Translations under genes and position numbers: made by a program
Shown here: in pieces, positions 1 to 9,487 of the stretch
Layout of the letters: each line of letters starts with the position of its first letter
Numbering within the stretch: position 1 is the stretch's first letter
From: Porphyra umbilicalis
Lineage: Eukaryota; Rhodophyta; Bangiophyceae; Bangiales; Bangiaceae
Length of the DNA: 64,000 bases
NCBI GenBank assembly: GCA_002049455.2
Contig: KV918970.1
Location: 62,001 to 126,000, forward strand
Reading direction: 5' to 3'
Notes under the pieces: model-generated
The model's database searches: none
Told to the model about the DNA's origin: nothing
Seen by the model: only the letters and a program-made list of their open reading frames with translations

Positions 1-1058
1 CCCCGTCCTTGTCTGTGGCAGCCGCCGCGGCGCCGTCCTTGTACCCGCGCTGGGCGGAAAAGTTTCCGCCCTCGCGGCCGTCGGGACTGTCGTCGCCGTC
101 GTCAGCGTCGTGCTCGCCGGCCGATTGGCCGGCGACAGGGCGGCCAACATCGGGGCGGCGGGCGGATCGGCCGGCCTGGCTGGCAGAGCCTTGCACGAGC
201 GGGGAGGGGGCGGCAGGCTGCCGAGCGACTGCCCCTCCCCCCCGCCGAGCACCGCGCCGCCGGCGAGGCCGCACCAGGGTCCACTCGCCGGCGGGGTTTG
301 CCGCGGCGGTGGTGGCGGGAGGGTGTCCTCCCGCTGGAGGGACGGGGCCAAGGTTGGTGGGGGCACCGGGCTCGTCACCGCCCGGTGGCACCCCACTTTC
401 CCCCCAGCACCCGCCCGCACCAGCGGCAGCACCCCCCACAACCACCCCCGCAGTACCCGCCGCGCGCGTGTCCCCGTCAGCGGCGAGGGTGGCGCCTGTG
501 GCGCGACCACTCGCCGACGGGCATGGGCCGGGGGCGTGGACCCCCGCGCGCTGGCATGCGCAGCGGTGTGTCACCCTCCCCTCCACCCAGAGCCCCCCCG
601 GCAGAGCCGCACCCCAAAGCCACCCCCGCCGCAACACCCCCCGCCCCCCCGACAGACCGCCCACCGACAGGAAGAGCACCGCCGGAACGAGAACGAGAGG
701 AAGCACCGGCGCCGCCGCCGCGCGCACCGACACCGCCGCCGACCGACCCGAACGCCCGAGCAGCAGCACCGCCAGCTCCGCCAGCGACGGCAGCGCCACG
801 CCCGACCGCACCACCAGCACACCCACCGCCGGCACCAACACCAACAGCCGCGACACCGCCGGCCGCCGCGGCGGCCGGGAGCGGAACACCGCCCCCCCCT
901 CGGGGGGCGCGACGCACGGCGCTGCCGCAAGCCCGCCCCCCGTAGGGGGCGCGGCGACGAGGGGACGCAGGCCGGCCGGCGCATCGGCACGACCGGCGGG
1001 GTCCCCCGCCGAAAAAACACCGCCAATGTGCGGGGGGGGGGAGGGAAGACACCCCCAC

Positions 1059-1331
1059 TCATCCCCCCGAGGGGGGAGCCCGCAGCACGGCGACCAGACG
1101 AGGGAGGGGTGTCACCCCCGCTCTCACCTCCGTCAGGGCGGGTGCGGTGGTCGGCGGCAAGACCGCGCCGCCGACCACCACGAACGCCGGCACCCGATTG
1201 GCCCGAATCGCGTCAAATACGCGAGAAAATAAGTCCAATCGCGCCGACGGCGACGACGGCGCGATCGCGACGTCGATCGCCGCCGCGAACGCCGCCCCCA
1301 CAGCCTCCTCCGCGGTCCGATCTGCGTCCAT
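1059..1331 (-). CDS. Leader reading frame 'ORF0' of copy C (90 aa, hypothetical)
   Basis: A 90-codon frame starts MDADRTAEEAVGAAF about 100 nt downstream of the tRNA fragment. Its first ~65 residues are conserved in all three copies, and they look like a real amphipathic protein (segments such as DLFSRVFDAIRANRVPAFVV), unlike the Arg/Pro/Gly-rich shadows around it. In copy C it stops at 1059; in copy A the same frame stays open much further. It may be a separate small protein, an upstream ORF, or the true N-terminus of ORF1. No family recognised. Confidence 0.4.
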   Translation of the reverse strand: MDADRTAEEAVGAAFAAAIDVAIAPSSPSARLDLFSRVFDAIRANRVPAFVVVGGAVLPPTTAPALTEVRAGVTPLPRLVAVLRAPPSGG

Positions 1332-1436
1332 AGCGACCCCCCTGCCAAACCGAGGCGATAGGGGGGTGCCCCCCCCCCCACCGCACCCGCCTACCGCAAA
1401 AAAAGCACGCGCAGTACGCTCTAACGCACCGTACCT

Positions 1437-1495
1437 ACGCCGGCGGGGAATCGAACCCCGGTCCATCGCATGGGAAGCGATGATGATTACCACTA
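1437..1495 (-). pseudogene. tRNA-Gly(CCC) 3' fragment at the copy B / copy C junction
   Basis: These 59 nt are identical to nucleotides 13-71 of the intact tRNA-Gly(CCC) gene at 17320-17390. They include the anticodon arm (loop TTCCCAT), the T arm with box B (GGTTCGATTCC) and the 3' acceptor strand. The first 12 nt are missing and are replaced by the 3'-terminal hairpin of copy B. The fragment cannot fold a full tRNA and lacks the first half of box A. Confidence 0.93.
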
Positions 1496-1520
1496 GTTTA
1501 TTCAGCGGTCGAGAATAAAC
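1496..1520 (-). repeat. 3'-terminal hairpin of copy B
   Basis: An 8-bp perfect stem (GTTTATTC pairing with GAATAAAC) encloses a 9-nt loop. It forms the last 25 nt of the element and directly abuts the tRNA fragment at 1495. The same hairpin ends copy A. Terminal stem-loops of LINEs are commonly what the reverse transcriptase recognises; that role here is inferred. Confidence 0.85.
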
Positions 1521-1554
1521 TCCCCCTCAAACACACCTTCGGGGGTGGCCCCCC

Positions 1555-4500
1555 TCACTCAACAACATGCGCACCCAAAGAATTCGGACCAAGTGGCCCC
1601 CCCTCACCCTCACCCTCAACCACCGCGGCGGTTCCCAAACACCGGCTGTACCCAATGGCTACAGCGCGGGAGTGGGACCGCCACAGCGCCACCGACACCC
1701 GCCGCAGCAGGGTCGCGCGCGCGCCGGCACGCAGAGGCCCGCCAAGCGCGTCGCGCAGCCACCGCCGTGTGGCGGGGCCGATGCGGCCGTACGACTCCCA
1801 CACCAACGGGGTGAAGGTGTGGGTGGTACCCCGCCCGACAAGGGCGGGGGCGTACTTGGCCACCTTGGCGGCCTCGCGCGCCGCGGCCGTCACCGGCCGC
1901 AGCGGCGCGACCGCCGCGTCGGGCATCGCCCGCTCGTAGAACGGCGTCGTGATGGACGCGTCGGCCCAGACGACGACGCCCGACGCGGCGTGCGTCGCGC
2001 GCAGGTCGGGGCGGAGGGCGCCGTGCGACGCGGGCAGCGCGATCTCGGCCACCACGTCCTTCCAGGACGGGGCCGCGCGCAGCGCCTCCACCGCCAGGTG
2101 CACCACGTGGTGGTGGAGGCGCGCGCGGAGGGGCGCCAACTCCAGGCACGCCGACATGAAGTGGCGCCCCTCAGCGTCGGCGCCTCTCCCGCAGCGGCAC
2201 CGCCCGCCCGGCGGCACCGAGCGCGGCGGGGCGCCCAGCCACAGGCGAACCGCCACGCGCATGGGCGCCCCCGCGATGGCGGTGCCCTCCACGCCCGGCG
2301 TTGGCAGCGCCGAGAGCCAGAGCGCGGCGCCCCCGCCCTGGCACGCCGCCATCCCCGCGCGCCGCCACAGAGATAACTCGTGGTAGAGGCGCGCGCGGGC
2401 GGCGGCGTGCGCAGCGCGGGACAGCTCGCGCTGCGTGGCCCGCGCCTCCCCCCCCAACAGCGCCCGCCACGTGGCGGGCGAGTGCGACGCCGGGCTGTGT
2501 TGGCCCGTAGCCGTTGCGGTGGTCGCACCGGCGTCGCACGTAGGGGGAAGGGGGTAGGGGAGGGGAAGCGCGAGCGCGTCCGCGTCGCGCGGCGGCGCGG
2601 CCGCGTCGGGTGGCGGCGGAGCCCACAGGCCAGCCGACGCCGGGGCCACTGCGTGGGCCTGCTGGGCGTCCAGCAGCTCCAGCAGGCCACGACGCAGGGC
2701 CAGGGCGGCGGACGCCTCGGCCACAGCCGCCTGTGGGTGCGGGGCCGGGGGCAGGGGGGGGGGCGGGGTCGAGGTCCGCCGCCGATGGGGGCGGGGGGCG
2801 CTGGATGACACCCCCCGGCCCCAGAACCAAACACCGCTGCCGGGCGGGGGCGGGAGGCAGATCCCTCCCGCCCCGGTGACCCCAAAGAGGACGGCGGCGC
2901 ACTCGCGTCTGCCGCCCCGTTCCCCGCGCCGACGGCGCGGGGCGCGGGCCCCGGCCGCGCAATCGGCGCCGCACTCGGGGCACCACCGCCCACCGCGTCC
3001 GCCACCAAGGCCCCCGCCGCAAGGGGGGGACCAGCCCCCCCGCCGCCGTCACCGGCCGCACCCCCGCCGCCACCGGTTGCGGCACGCCCCCCTCCGCCGG
3101 CGGCCGCACCCCCACCGCCCCGGCGTCTGCGGCCGCGCCGGCGAGCGCCGAAGACCCCGCAGGGCCCGCCACCGGTGCGCCGTCTGCCGCCGCCACGGGC
3201 ACCGCCCGCAGCCCGTCGGCGACGGCGCGCAGCGCCGGCGAGTAGGCCGCCCCCGCCCGCAGGGCGTCCACCCAGGACGCCAGCGCGGCGGCGGGGGCGA
3301 CCCGCGTCCGCCCGCCGACGCCCAGGCCGCCCATGGCCGTCGGCAGCGCCGCGCGCTCCAGCGCCGCCTCGCGTGTGGCGGCGCTGTCGCGCGCGTCGAA
3401 GAGCAGACGGCCCAAGACGGCCCGCGCGTCGGCGTCGACGGCGCCGGCGAGCCGGGCGCCAGCAGCGAGGGGCAGCGCGCGCAGCCAGTAGTTGGCGCGC
3501 GGCCCGCGCACTGGCGCAGCAGCAGCAGCTGCGACTGCAGCTGCTCTGCCGGCAGGGCGCCGATGGCCCCCACGAGGGCGCCCTGCTCCGCCGCCACCCG
3601 CGTGACGGCGGCGTCGACAAAGGCGGGGCCGCCGAGGGGCACAGAAAACTGCGTAATCCCCTGGGCGGCCCACTCGCCCGCCCACCCCTCGGGCGCCGCC
3701 GCGCCCGACGGCGACCAGCCGACGCACTTGGCGGGGGCCAGCTCGGCGTCGATCGCCGAGCCGCCCGCCGCCGCGGCCGCCAGCACAGAGTGCAGGTCGG
3801 CCGGCGCGCCCACCCCCACGACGTCATCGTGGAATGCACGAATCAGGACGTCGGGGTGGGCGGCGCGGAGGCGCTGCAGCAGCAGCTGCAGCGCCGCCGC
3901 GTGCAGTAGGGGGCCGAGCGGGTCGCCCTGTTGGGCACCCCGCTCGGCCCGCAGCGCCAGCCGCGCCGGTGGGGGCGGGGGGAGCGGGGCGGCCTCTGCG
4001 CCGTCGCCGACGTCAGAGTCGACGTCGGACGGCGGCGCCTCGGCGCCAGCGCCAGCGTCAGGCGCCCAACCGTAAACGGTGGGCGCCTCCCCTCCCCCGT
4101 ACACCCAGTCCAGGTAGGGGGAGAGGAGCGGCAGCGCGCGCGAGAGCATTGCTCTCGCGGCGGCCCGCGACACCAGGTTAAAGGCGTTGCGGTAGTCCAG
4201 TTGGACTACCGCATGCTCGGGGTGGAGCGCGAGGTGCGCCTCCACCTCATGGAGGAGGCGCTCGCACGCGCTCGACACCCCCACCCCGAGCTGCGCCGGC
4301 GCCAGCAACTCGGCCGCCGCGGCGCGCACCGTGCGCGCCAACGCGACGGCGGCCAGCTTGCGCAACACCTCCGGCATCCCAATGGGCCGGAGGCGTGGCA
4401 GGCCGTCGGCACCGACCCCCCCCGCTTTTGTGAGGAGGAGGAGGTCGGCGCCGGCCAGGGCGTGGCGGGCCGCCGCGGGCACGCGCGACACAGCCGCGTC

Positions 4501-5863
4501 CCCGCACAGCAGGAGCAGGACGTCGAGGAGGGCGTCCTGCCCCGCCGCCGACAGCGCCCAAAGGTGCTCGGGCCGGAGGCCGGATGGCCCCGGCGCCGAG
4601 CCCTTGGGCGCGCCGCGGACGGCGTCCACCACCGCCTCGCGCGGCACGGCCCGCGGCACGATCGGCCGCTTGCCAAAGTCGGCGGCGCCGGCCAGCGCCG
4701 CCGAAAAGTCGGCGGCGACAGAGGCCGGCGTCGCCGACGTGGACGAGGCGGGGGGGAACAGCGCCACCGCCTTGTCCCACACGGCCGCCGTGCGGGGCGC
4801 CGGCGTGGCGCTGCCCAGCGCCCGGGCGGCCGCGCTCAGGCGGCCGGCGCGCACCAGCTTGAGGGCGCGCCGCTGCGCCCGCGTGGGCGCGGCCGCGCGG
4901 CCCCCGCCGCGCCGATCCGCCTCGCCGCCCGCCGGCACAGGGCGCGCCCACCCCGGCCGCCACACGCCCGCGTTGCGGTCCGCCAGCGCGGCGACAAAGT
5001 CGCCGCGCATCAGCGTCGCCGCGCGCGCCTTGTGCGGCAGCGGCGGGCGCGGCCTGTCGGGCGCGTCGGCCGGCGCCCGGCACGGCGCGTGCAGGAGCAG
5101 CGACGGCAACAGCAACAGCCAGAGCCACGCGCCGCTGTGCGCCGGCTGGCGGCGGACCCAGTCCAGGGCGTCCGCCGCCAGCACACGCCAGGCGCCGACC
5201 AAAGCGCCCGGCACGTGCGCCACCGTGCGCGCGCCGGACGCGATGAGCGGCGCCCACGGCGCCCCCGCCGGCGCGACGCGCTGGAGAAAGTCTCCGCGCG
5301 CGCGCACCCAGGCGGCGTGGTCGCCAACAAAAGGCTGTCCACGCCGCCCGCTACGGCGGCGGTGCGCCCGCGGCCGGGGGGGGGGCCGCCGCCGGCGCCG
5401 CGGCCGCCGCCGCGCGCGGGAGAAAGCGGTGCGGGTTCCCCGCGCACCGCGACTCGTGCGACGCGAGCGAGCTGCGCGTCGCACGGCCGCGCGCCGAGCG
5501 GAAGGGCCGCTGGCACCAGCGGCACCCCGCCAGCCCGTACTCGGCCGCCACGCCGGGCGGCAGGTCACCCACCACGTGGGCGCCGCCCAGGTGGGCGTAG
5601 CCCCGCCGCGACCGCACGCCGTCGGGCAGCACGACGGTGCAGCCCGTGGCGGGGCACAGCGCGGCCTCTGCGGCCGGCGCCGCCGGCACGCCGGCAGGCG
5701 CAGCGCCGGGAGCGGCGGCGGGATCGCCTGCGCCGCCAACCCCCGGCGCCCCGTCCGCCGAGGGCGACTGGCCGCTCCCCCCCCCTCCAGCAGGTGCGGG
5801 ACCGGTGGTTCCGAGCACCGGGCCCGCGCCCGCGCCCGCGTCAGCCACGGGGTCGTCACTCAT
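1555..5863 (-). pseudogene. LINE ORF2, copy B: zinc fingers, RT, CCHC, restriction-like endonuclease (frameshifted)
   Basis: ORF2 starts at ATG 5863 (MSDDPVADAG) and ends at the stop at 1555. The N-terminus has two finger-like clusters (CPATGC...H..H and CRWCQRPF...H...C). The RT core is clear on the minus strand between about 4700 and 3510: GPSGLRPEHL, RPIGMPEVLRKL, LDYRNAFN, QQGDPLGPLL and FHDDVVGVG. Then come GGLGVGGR, a zinc knuckle (CRCGRG...H...C, ~2150-2210) and a PD-(D/E)xK-like nuclease (RPDLRA, VVVWADAS, AAKVAKY). The reading frame shifts at a G run near 5390, near 3510, and again before 2811. These are one-base differences from copy A, so they are either recent mutations or homopolymer assembly errors. 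The product would do target-primed reverse transcription at tRNA-Gly genes. Confidence 0.85.
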
Positions 5864-5901
5864 GGCGACCCCCGTCGCTAACGCGGGCCGCGCCGCCCGG
5901 C

Positions 5902-8222
5902 CTATGTGGCCCGGGCGACGCGGAGAGGGCCGACGAGCGCGCGCGAGTGCGCGCCGTCGTCGCGGGGGGGTGGCCGGTGTCCGCCGCCGTCGCCGTCGCC
6001 GACCCCGCTGGCGCCCCAAGCAGGCGGCGACGCTTGCGGCCGGCAGGGACGGCGCAGGCGACGCCGGCCGCGGCCGCGCCGCGGCGCGGGCCGCGCGCGT
6101 GCGCTGACCGCCGGCCGGCTCGGCGATACCGCCGGCGCGCCGAGGCGCTGCACGGCGAGCGCCAGCGGTGGCCGGTCCGGCAGGGGCACCGCGGATGCGG
6201 CCACCGCCGCGGCACGCGCCGCCGCCGAAGGCCGGCGAGACCCCGGCGGTGGGGCCGGCAACGCGGCCCCCGCAAACGCCCGCACCGCCATCGAAGCCGC
6301 AGGGGTGGGGACGGGCCGCCCGCGGCGTCGGCGGCGGCGCGAGCCGGCCGCCGCCGGCGAGCGGGAAAGCGGGGCGAGCGCGGCGTGGCGGTCCACGCGG
6401 CCAACGGGGGCAGCGCCGCGGCCGCGTCGGTGGGAGGCGGCAGAGGCGTGGCGGCCGCCGCCGTCGGCGGCGAGGTCGAGCGCGGCGGCGACGGCGCCGT
6501 CGCCGACGACGACGACGTCGCTGACGACGCCGTCGTTGACGTCGAGGGCGACGTCGACGTCGAGGGCGACGACGACGGCGACGTCGACATGGGCGACGAC
6601 GTCGTGGACGACGTCGGCGAGGGCACCGACGCCGACGCCGACGACGAAGTGCCCGACGTCGAAGACGACGACGACGTCGGCGACGACGATGACGACGAGC
6701 CCGACGTCGACGACGACGTCGACGTCGACATCGACGCCCCGGGCGTCGACGGCGCCGACGAGGCCGCGCCAACCGTGCGGGCCGCGCCCGCCCCCACCGC
6801 GTTCGGAGGCGGTGGGGAGCGAGAACGAGCTCGGGCGAGGCGGCCCGGGACGATGACGTCGACATGGCGCCCCCGACGACGACGGGGCCGACGAGGCACC
6901 GCCGGTCGTGCCGGCCGCGCGCACCCCCACAGCGTTCAGAGACAGCGGGGAGCGCGTGCGCCCACGGGCCGACGCGGCAGCGTCGGCGGCGGTGGCGCCA
7001 GAGGCGGGCGACGGCGAATTTGTCGCGTCGGCGGCGGCGGCGACGATCCCGCCCGTCGTCGTCGCGGCCGTCCCGCTCGCGGCCGCCGAAACCGGCGCAG
7101 CCGAAATCGGCGGCGGCGGCCGATCCGCATTCGGTCGGACAGCGGGGTCGTCGTCATCGTGGTCGACCAAACCCGGCGGGTGGCTTACACCACCCGCCGG
7201 CCCGGCCGCCGCGTCAGCGCCGGCGCCGGGGGAGCGCGCGGCGACGCCGGCGGGGAGCGCGGTGGCGGCGGCAGCGCCCCCCTCGTGCGCCGCAAGCATG
7301 CCCCGGATGTGGGCATGGAGCGACGCACGCAGGTGGGCGGGCATGGCCGCCCGCAACGACAGCTGCCCCAGCTTGGCGGTTAGGCGCCGGCGGCAGTAGG
7401 CCGCCGCCACGTCCGCCGCGTGCGCGCCGCCGCCCAGCGCGCGGCGCCGGCCGCGCCCAGCAGCGCCGGCGACCACGGGTCGGCGACTGGCAGCAGGCGC
7501 AGCACCGTCGCCGCGCGCCCGCGACCGACGGCCGCGCGAAACGCCGGCGCCGCGTCGGCCACCAGCGTGACCGCGGTGGTCGTGCCGAAGCGGTCGGCGT
7601 CCACGAATGCGTGGACGCCGACCCCCGTGACGTCGGCCAGCATCGCCCGAAGGTGGTGCTGGCGGACGTCGCGGGACACCCCCGAGACATACACTGTCTC
7701 GAGGGTGAGCGTCGGGGGCGGCCGTGGCCGCCGCCGAGAAAGTTCCGCGGCGGCGGCGGCGGCGCGCATGTCGGCGTCGACGGAGCCGTTGGCGACCCAC
7801 GCCGACGGCCCGACACGCGACGCCCAGGCGACACCGCCCGCCACCCCGCCGGCAGCAGCAGGCGAGGCACGAGCACCGCCCCCCCGCGACGACCACCCCG
7901 AAAAACAGCACCGAGCCACCCCCTCGCGCAGCGCCGTCGCCCCCGTCCTTGTCTGCGGCAGCCGCCGCGGCGCCGTCCTTGTACCCGCGCTGGGCGGAAA
8001 GTTTCCGCCCTCGCGGCCGTCGGGACGGTCGTCGCCGTCGTCAGCGTCGTGCTCGCCGGCCGATTGGCCGGCGACAGGGCGGCCCACATCGGGGCGGCGG
8101 GCGGATCGGCCGGCCTGGCCGGCAGAGCCTTGCACGAGCGGGGAGGGGGCGGCAGGCTGCCGAGCGACTGCCCCCCCCCCCGCCGAGCACCGCGCCGCCG
8201 GCGAGGCCGCACCAGGGTCCAC
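5902..8222 (-). pseudogene. LINE ORF1, copy B: RRM-like gag protein (frameshifted)
   Basis: This is the copy-B counterpart of the 788-codon ORF1 of copy A. Two overlapping frames share the coding potential: 8222-7380 carries the N-terminal half with the RRM-like segment (ETVYVSGVSRDVRQHHL...TTAVTLVADAAPAF), and 7911-5902 carries the rest in shifted frames. The Ser/Thr-rich tract encoded by GAC/GTC triplets lies at ~6480-6760. The original ORF1 stop overlaps the ORF2 start at 5863-5856, as in copy A. Role by analogy: RNA binding and RNP assembly. Confidence 0.65.
6480..6760 (-). repeat. GAC/GTC triplet tract inside ORF1 (copy B)
   Basis: A run of GACGTC, GACGAC and GTCGAC triplets. In the ORF1 frame on the minus strand it encodes Ser/Thr (STSSST, SSSSS); on the plus strand the same tract would encode poly-Asp/Val, a shadow frame. 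The equivalent tract in copy A is at 14420-14690 and differs by a few triplets, as expected for slippage. Confidence 0.85.
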
Positions 8223-9061
8223 GCGCCGGCGGGGTTTGCCGCGGCGGTGGTGGCGGGAGGGTGTCCTCCCGCTGGTGGGACGGGGCCGAGGTTGGTGGGG
8301 GCACCGGGCTCGTCACCGCCCGGTGGCACCCCACTTCCCCCCCAGCACCCGCCCGCACCAGCGGCAGCACCCCCCACAACCACCCCCGCAGTACCCGCCG
8401 CGCGCGTGTCCCCGTCAGCGGCGAGGGTGGCGCCTGTGGCGCGACCACTCGCCGACGGGGCATGGGCCGGGGGCGTGGGACCCCCGCGCGCTGGCATGCG
8501 CAGCGGTGGGTCCCCCCCCCTCCACCCAGAGCCCCCCCGGCAGAGCCGCACCCCAAAGCCACCCCCGCCGCAACACCCCCGCCCCCCCGACAGACCGCCC
8601 ACCGACAGGAAGAGCACCGCCGAACGAGAACGAGAGGAAGCACCGGCGCCGCCGCCGCGCGCACCGACACCGCCGCCGACCGACCCGAACGCCCGAGCAG
8701 CAGCACCGCCAGCACCGCCAGCGACAGCAGCGCCACGCCCGACCGCACCACCAGCACACCCACCGCCGGCACCAACACCAACAGCCGCGACACCGCCGGC
8801 CGCCGCGGCGGCCGGGACCGGAACACCGCCCCCCCTCGGGGGGGCGCGACGCATGGCGCTGCCGCCAGACCGCCCCCCGTAGGGGGCGCGGCGACGAGGG
8901 GACGCAGGCCGGCCGGCGCATCGGCACGACCGGCGGGGTCCCCCGCCGAAAAAACACCGCCAATGTGCGGGGGGGGGGGGGGAAGACACCCCCACCCATC
9001 CCCCCGAGGGGGGAGCCCGCAGCACGGCGACCAGAGGAGTGACGGGGCACGACCCCCGCTC

Positions 9062-9267
9062 TCACCCCGTCGGAGCCGGTGCGGTGGTCGGCGGCAAGAC
9101 CGCGCCGCCGACCACCACAAACGCCGGCACCCGATTGGCCCGAATCGCGTCAAATACGCGCCAAAATAAGTCCAATCGCGCCGACGGCGACGGCGTCGCG
9201 ATCGCGACGTCGATCGCCGCCGCGAACGCCGCCCCCACAGCCTCCTCCGCGGCCCGATCGCGTCCAT
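9062..9267 (-). CDS. Leader reading frame 'ORF0' of copy B (shifted start)
   Basis: This is the copy-B version of the conserved leader frame. The body (DRAAEEAVGAAFAAAIDVAI, then DLFWRVFDAIRANRVPAFVV) is kept, but one base is missing just after the ATG at 9267, so that start is out of frame. The open frame ends at 9062, earlier than in copy A. Function unknown. Confidence 0.35.
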
Positions 9268-9369
9268 AGCGGCCCCCCGCCAAACCGAAGCGACAGGGGG
9301 GTGCCCCCCCCCACCGCACCCGCCTACCGCGAAAAAAGCACGCGCAGTACGCTCTAACGCACCGTACCT

Positions 9370-9428
9370 ACGCCGGCGGGGAATCGAACCCCGGTCCATC
9401 GCATGGGAAGCGATGATGATTACCACTA
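9370..9428 (-). pseudogene. tRNA-Gly(CCC) 3' fragment at the copy A / copy B junction
   Basis: These 59 nt are identical to nucleotides 13-71 of the tRNA-Gly(CCC) gene, joined at 9429 to the terminal hairpin of copy A. The fragment is followed (minus strand) by the same flank as the intact gene, including the T-run that would stop RNA polymerase III. Box B is present and the 5' half of box A is lost. Confidence 0.93.
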
Positions 9429-9453
9429 GTTTATTCAGCGGTCGAGAATAAAC
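9429..9453 (-). repeat. 3'-terminal hairpin of copy A
   Basis: Identical to the hairpin ending copy B: stem GTTTATTC/GAATAAAC with a 9-nt loop, at the exact junction with the tRNA fragment at 9428. Conservation in both full copies marks it as the true 3' end of the element. Confidence 0.87.
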
Positions 9454-9487
9454 TCCCCCTCAAACACACCTTCGGGGGTGGCCCCCC

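Larger units (their letters stand above)
1..1495 (-). mobile_element. tRNA-Gly-targeted LINE, copy C (5' part only)
   Basis: This is the leftmost unit of the tandem array; it reads on the minus strand and leaves the window at base 1. It matches 7941-9428 of copy B along its whole length, with scattered substitutions and short indels in C/G runs. In element orientation it starts with the 59-nt tRNA-Gly fragment (1495 down to 1437), continues through a leader that contains a small conserved reading frame (1331-1059), and then through GC-rich low-complexity sequence leading toward ORF1. ORF1 proper and ORF2 of this copy lie outside the window. Confidence 0.88.
1496..9428 (-). mobile_element. tRNA-Gly-targeted RLE-type LINE, copy B
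   Basis: This is a full-length unit (7933 bp including its 59-nt tRNA fragment at 9370-9428), read on the minus strand. Order in element orientation: tRNA fragment, leader, ORF1 (gag-like, RRM-like segment, Ser-rich tract), ORF2 (zinc fingers, reverse transcriptase, CCHC, restriction-like endonuclease), a ~60-nt 3' UTR and a terminal hairpin. There are no LTRs and no poly(A) tail. It is nearly identical to copy A; the differences I see are mostly one-base indels in G/C runs, which put both main ORFs out of frame at several places. The array is therefore young. The domain set places it with the R2/CRE-like, endonuclease-at-C-terminus group rather than APE-type LINEs. Confidence 0.9.

Noticed and set aside
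6480-7383. Plus-strand poly-Asp protein in the LINE array
   Set aside because: It is the shadow of the Ser-rich triplet tract of ORF1 on the minus strand.
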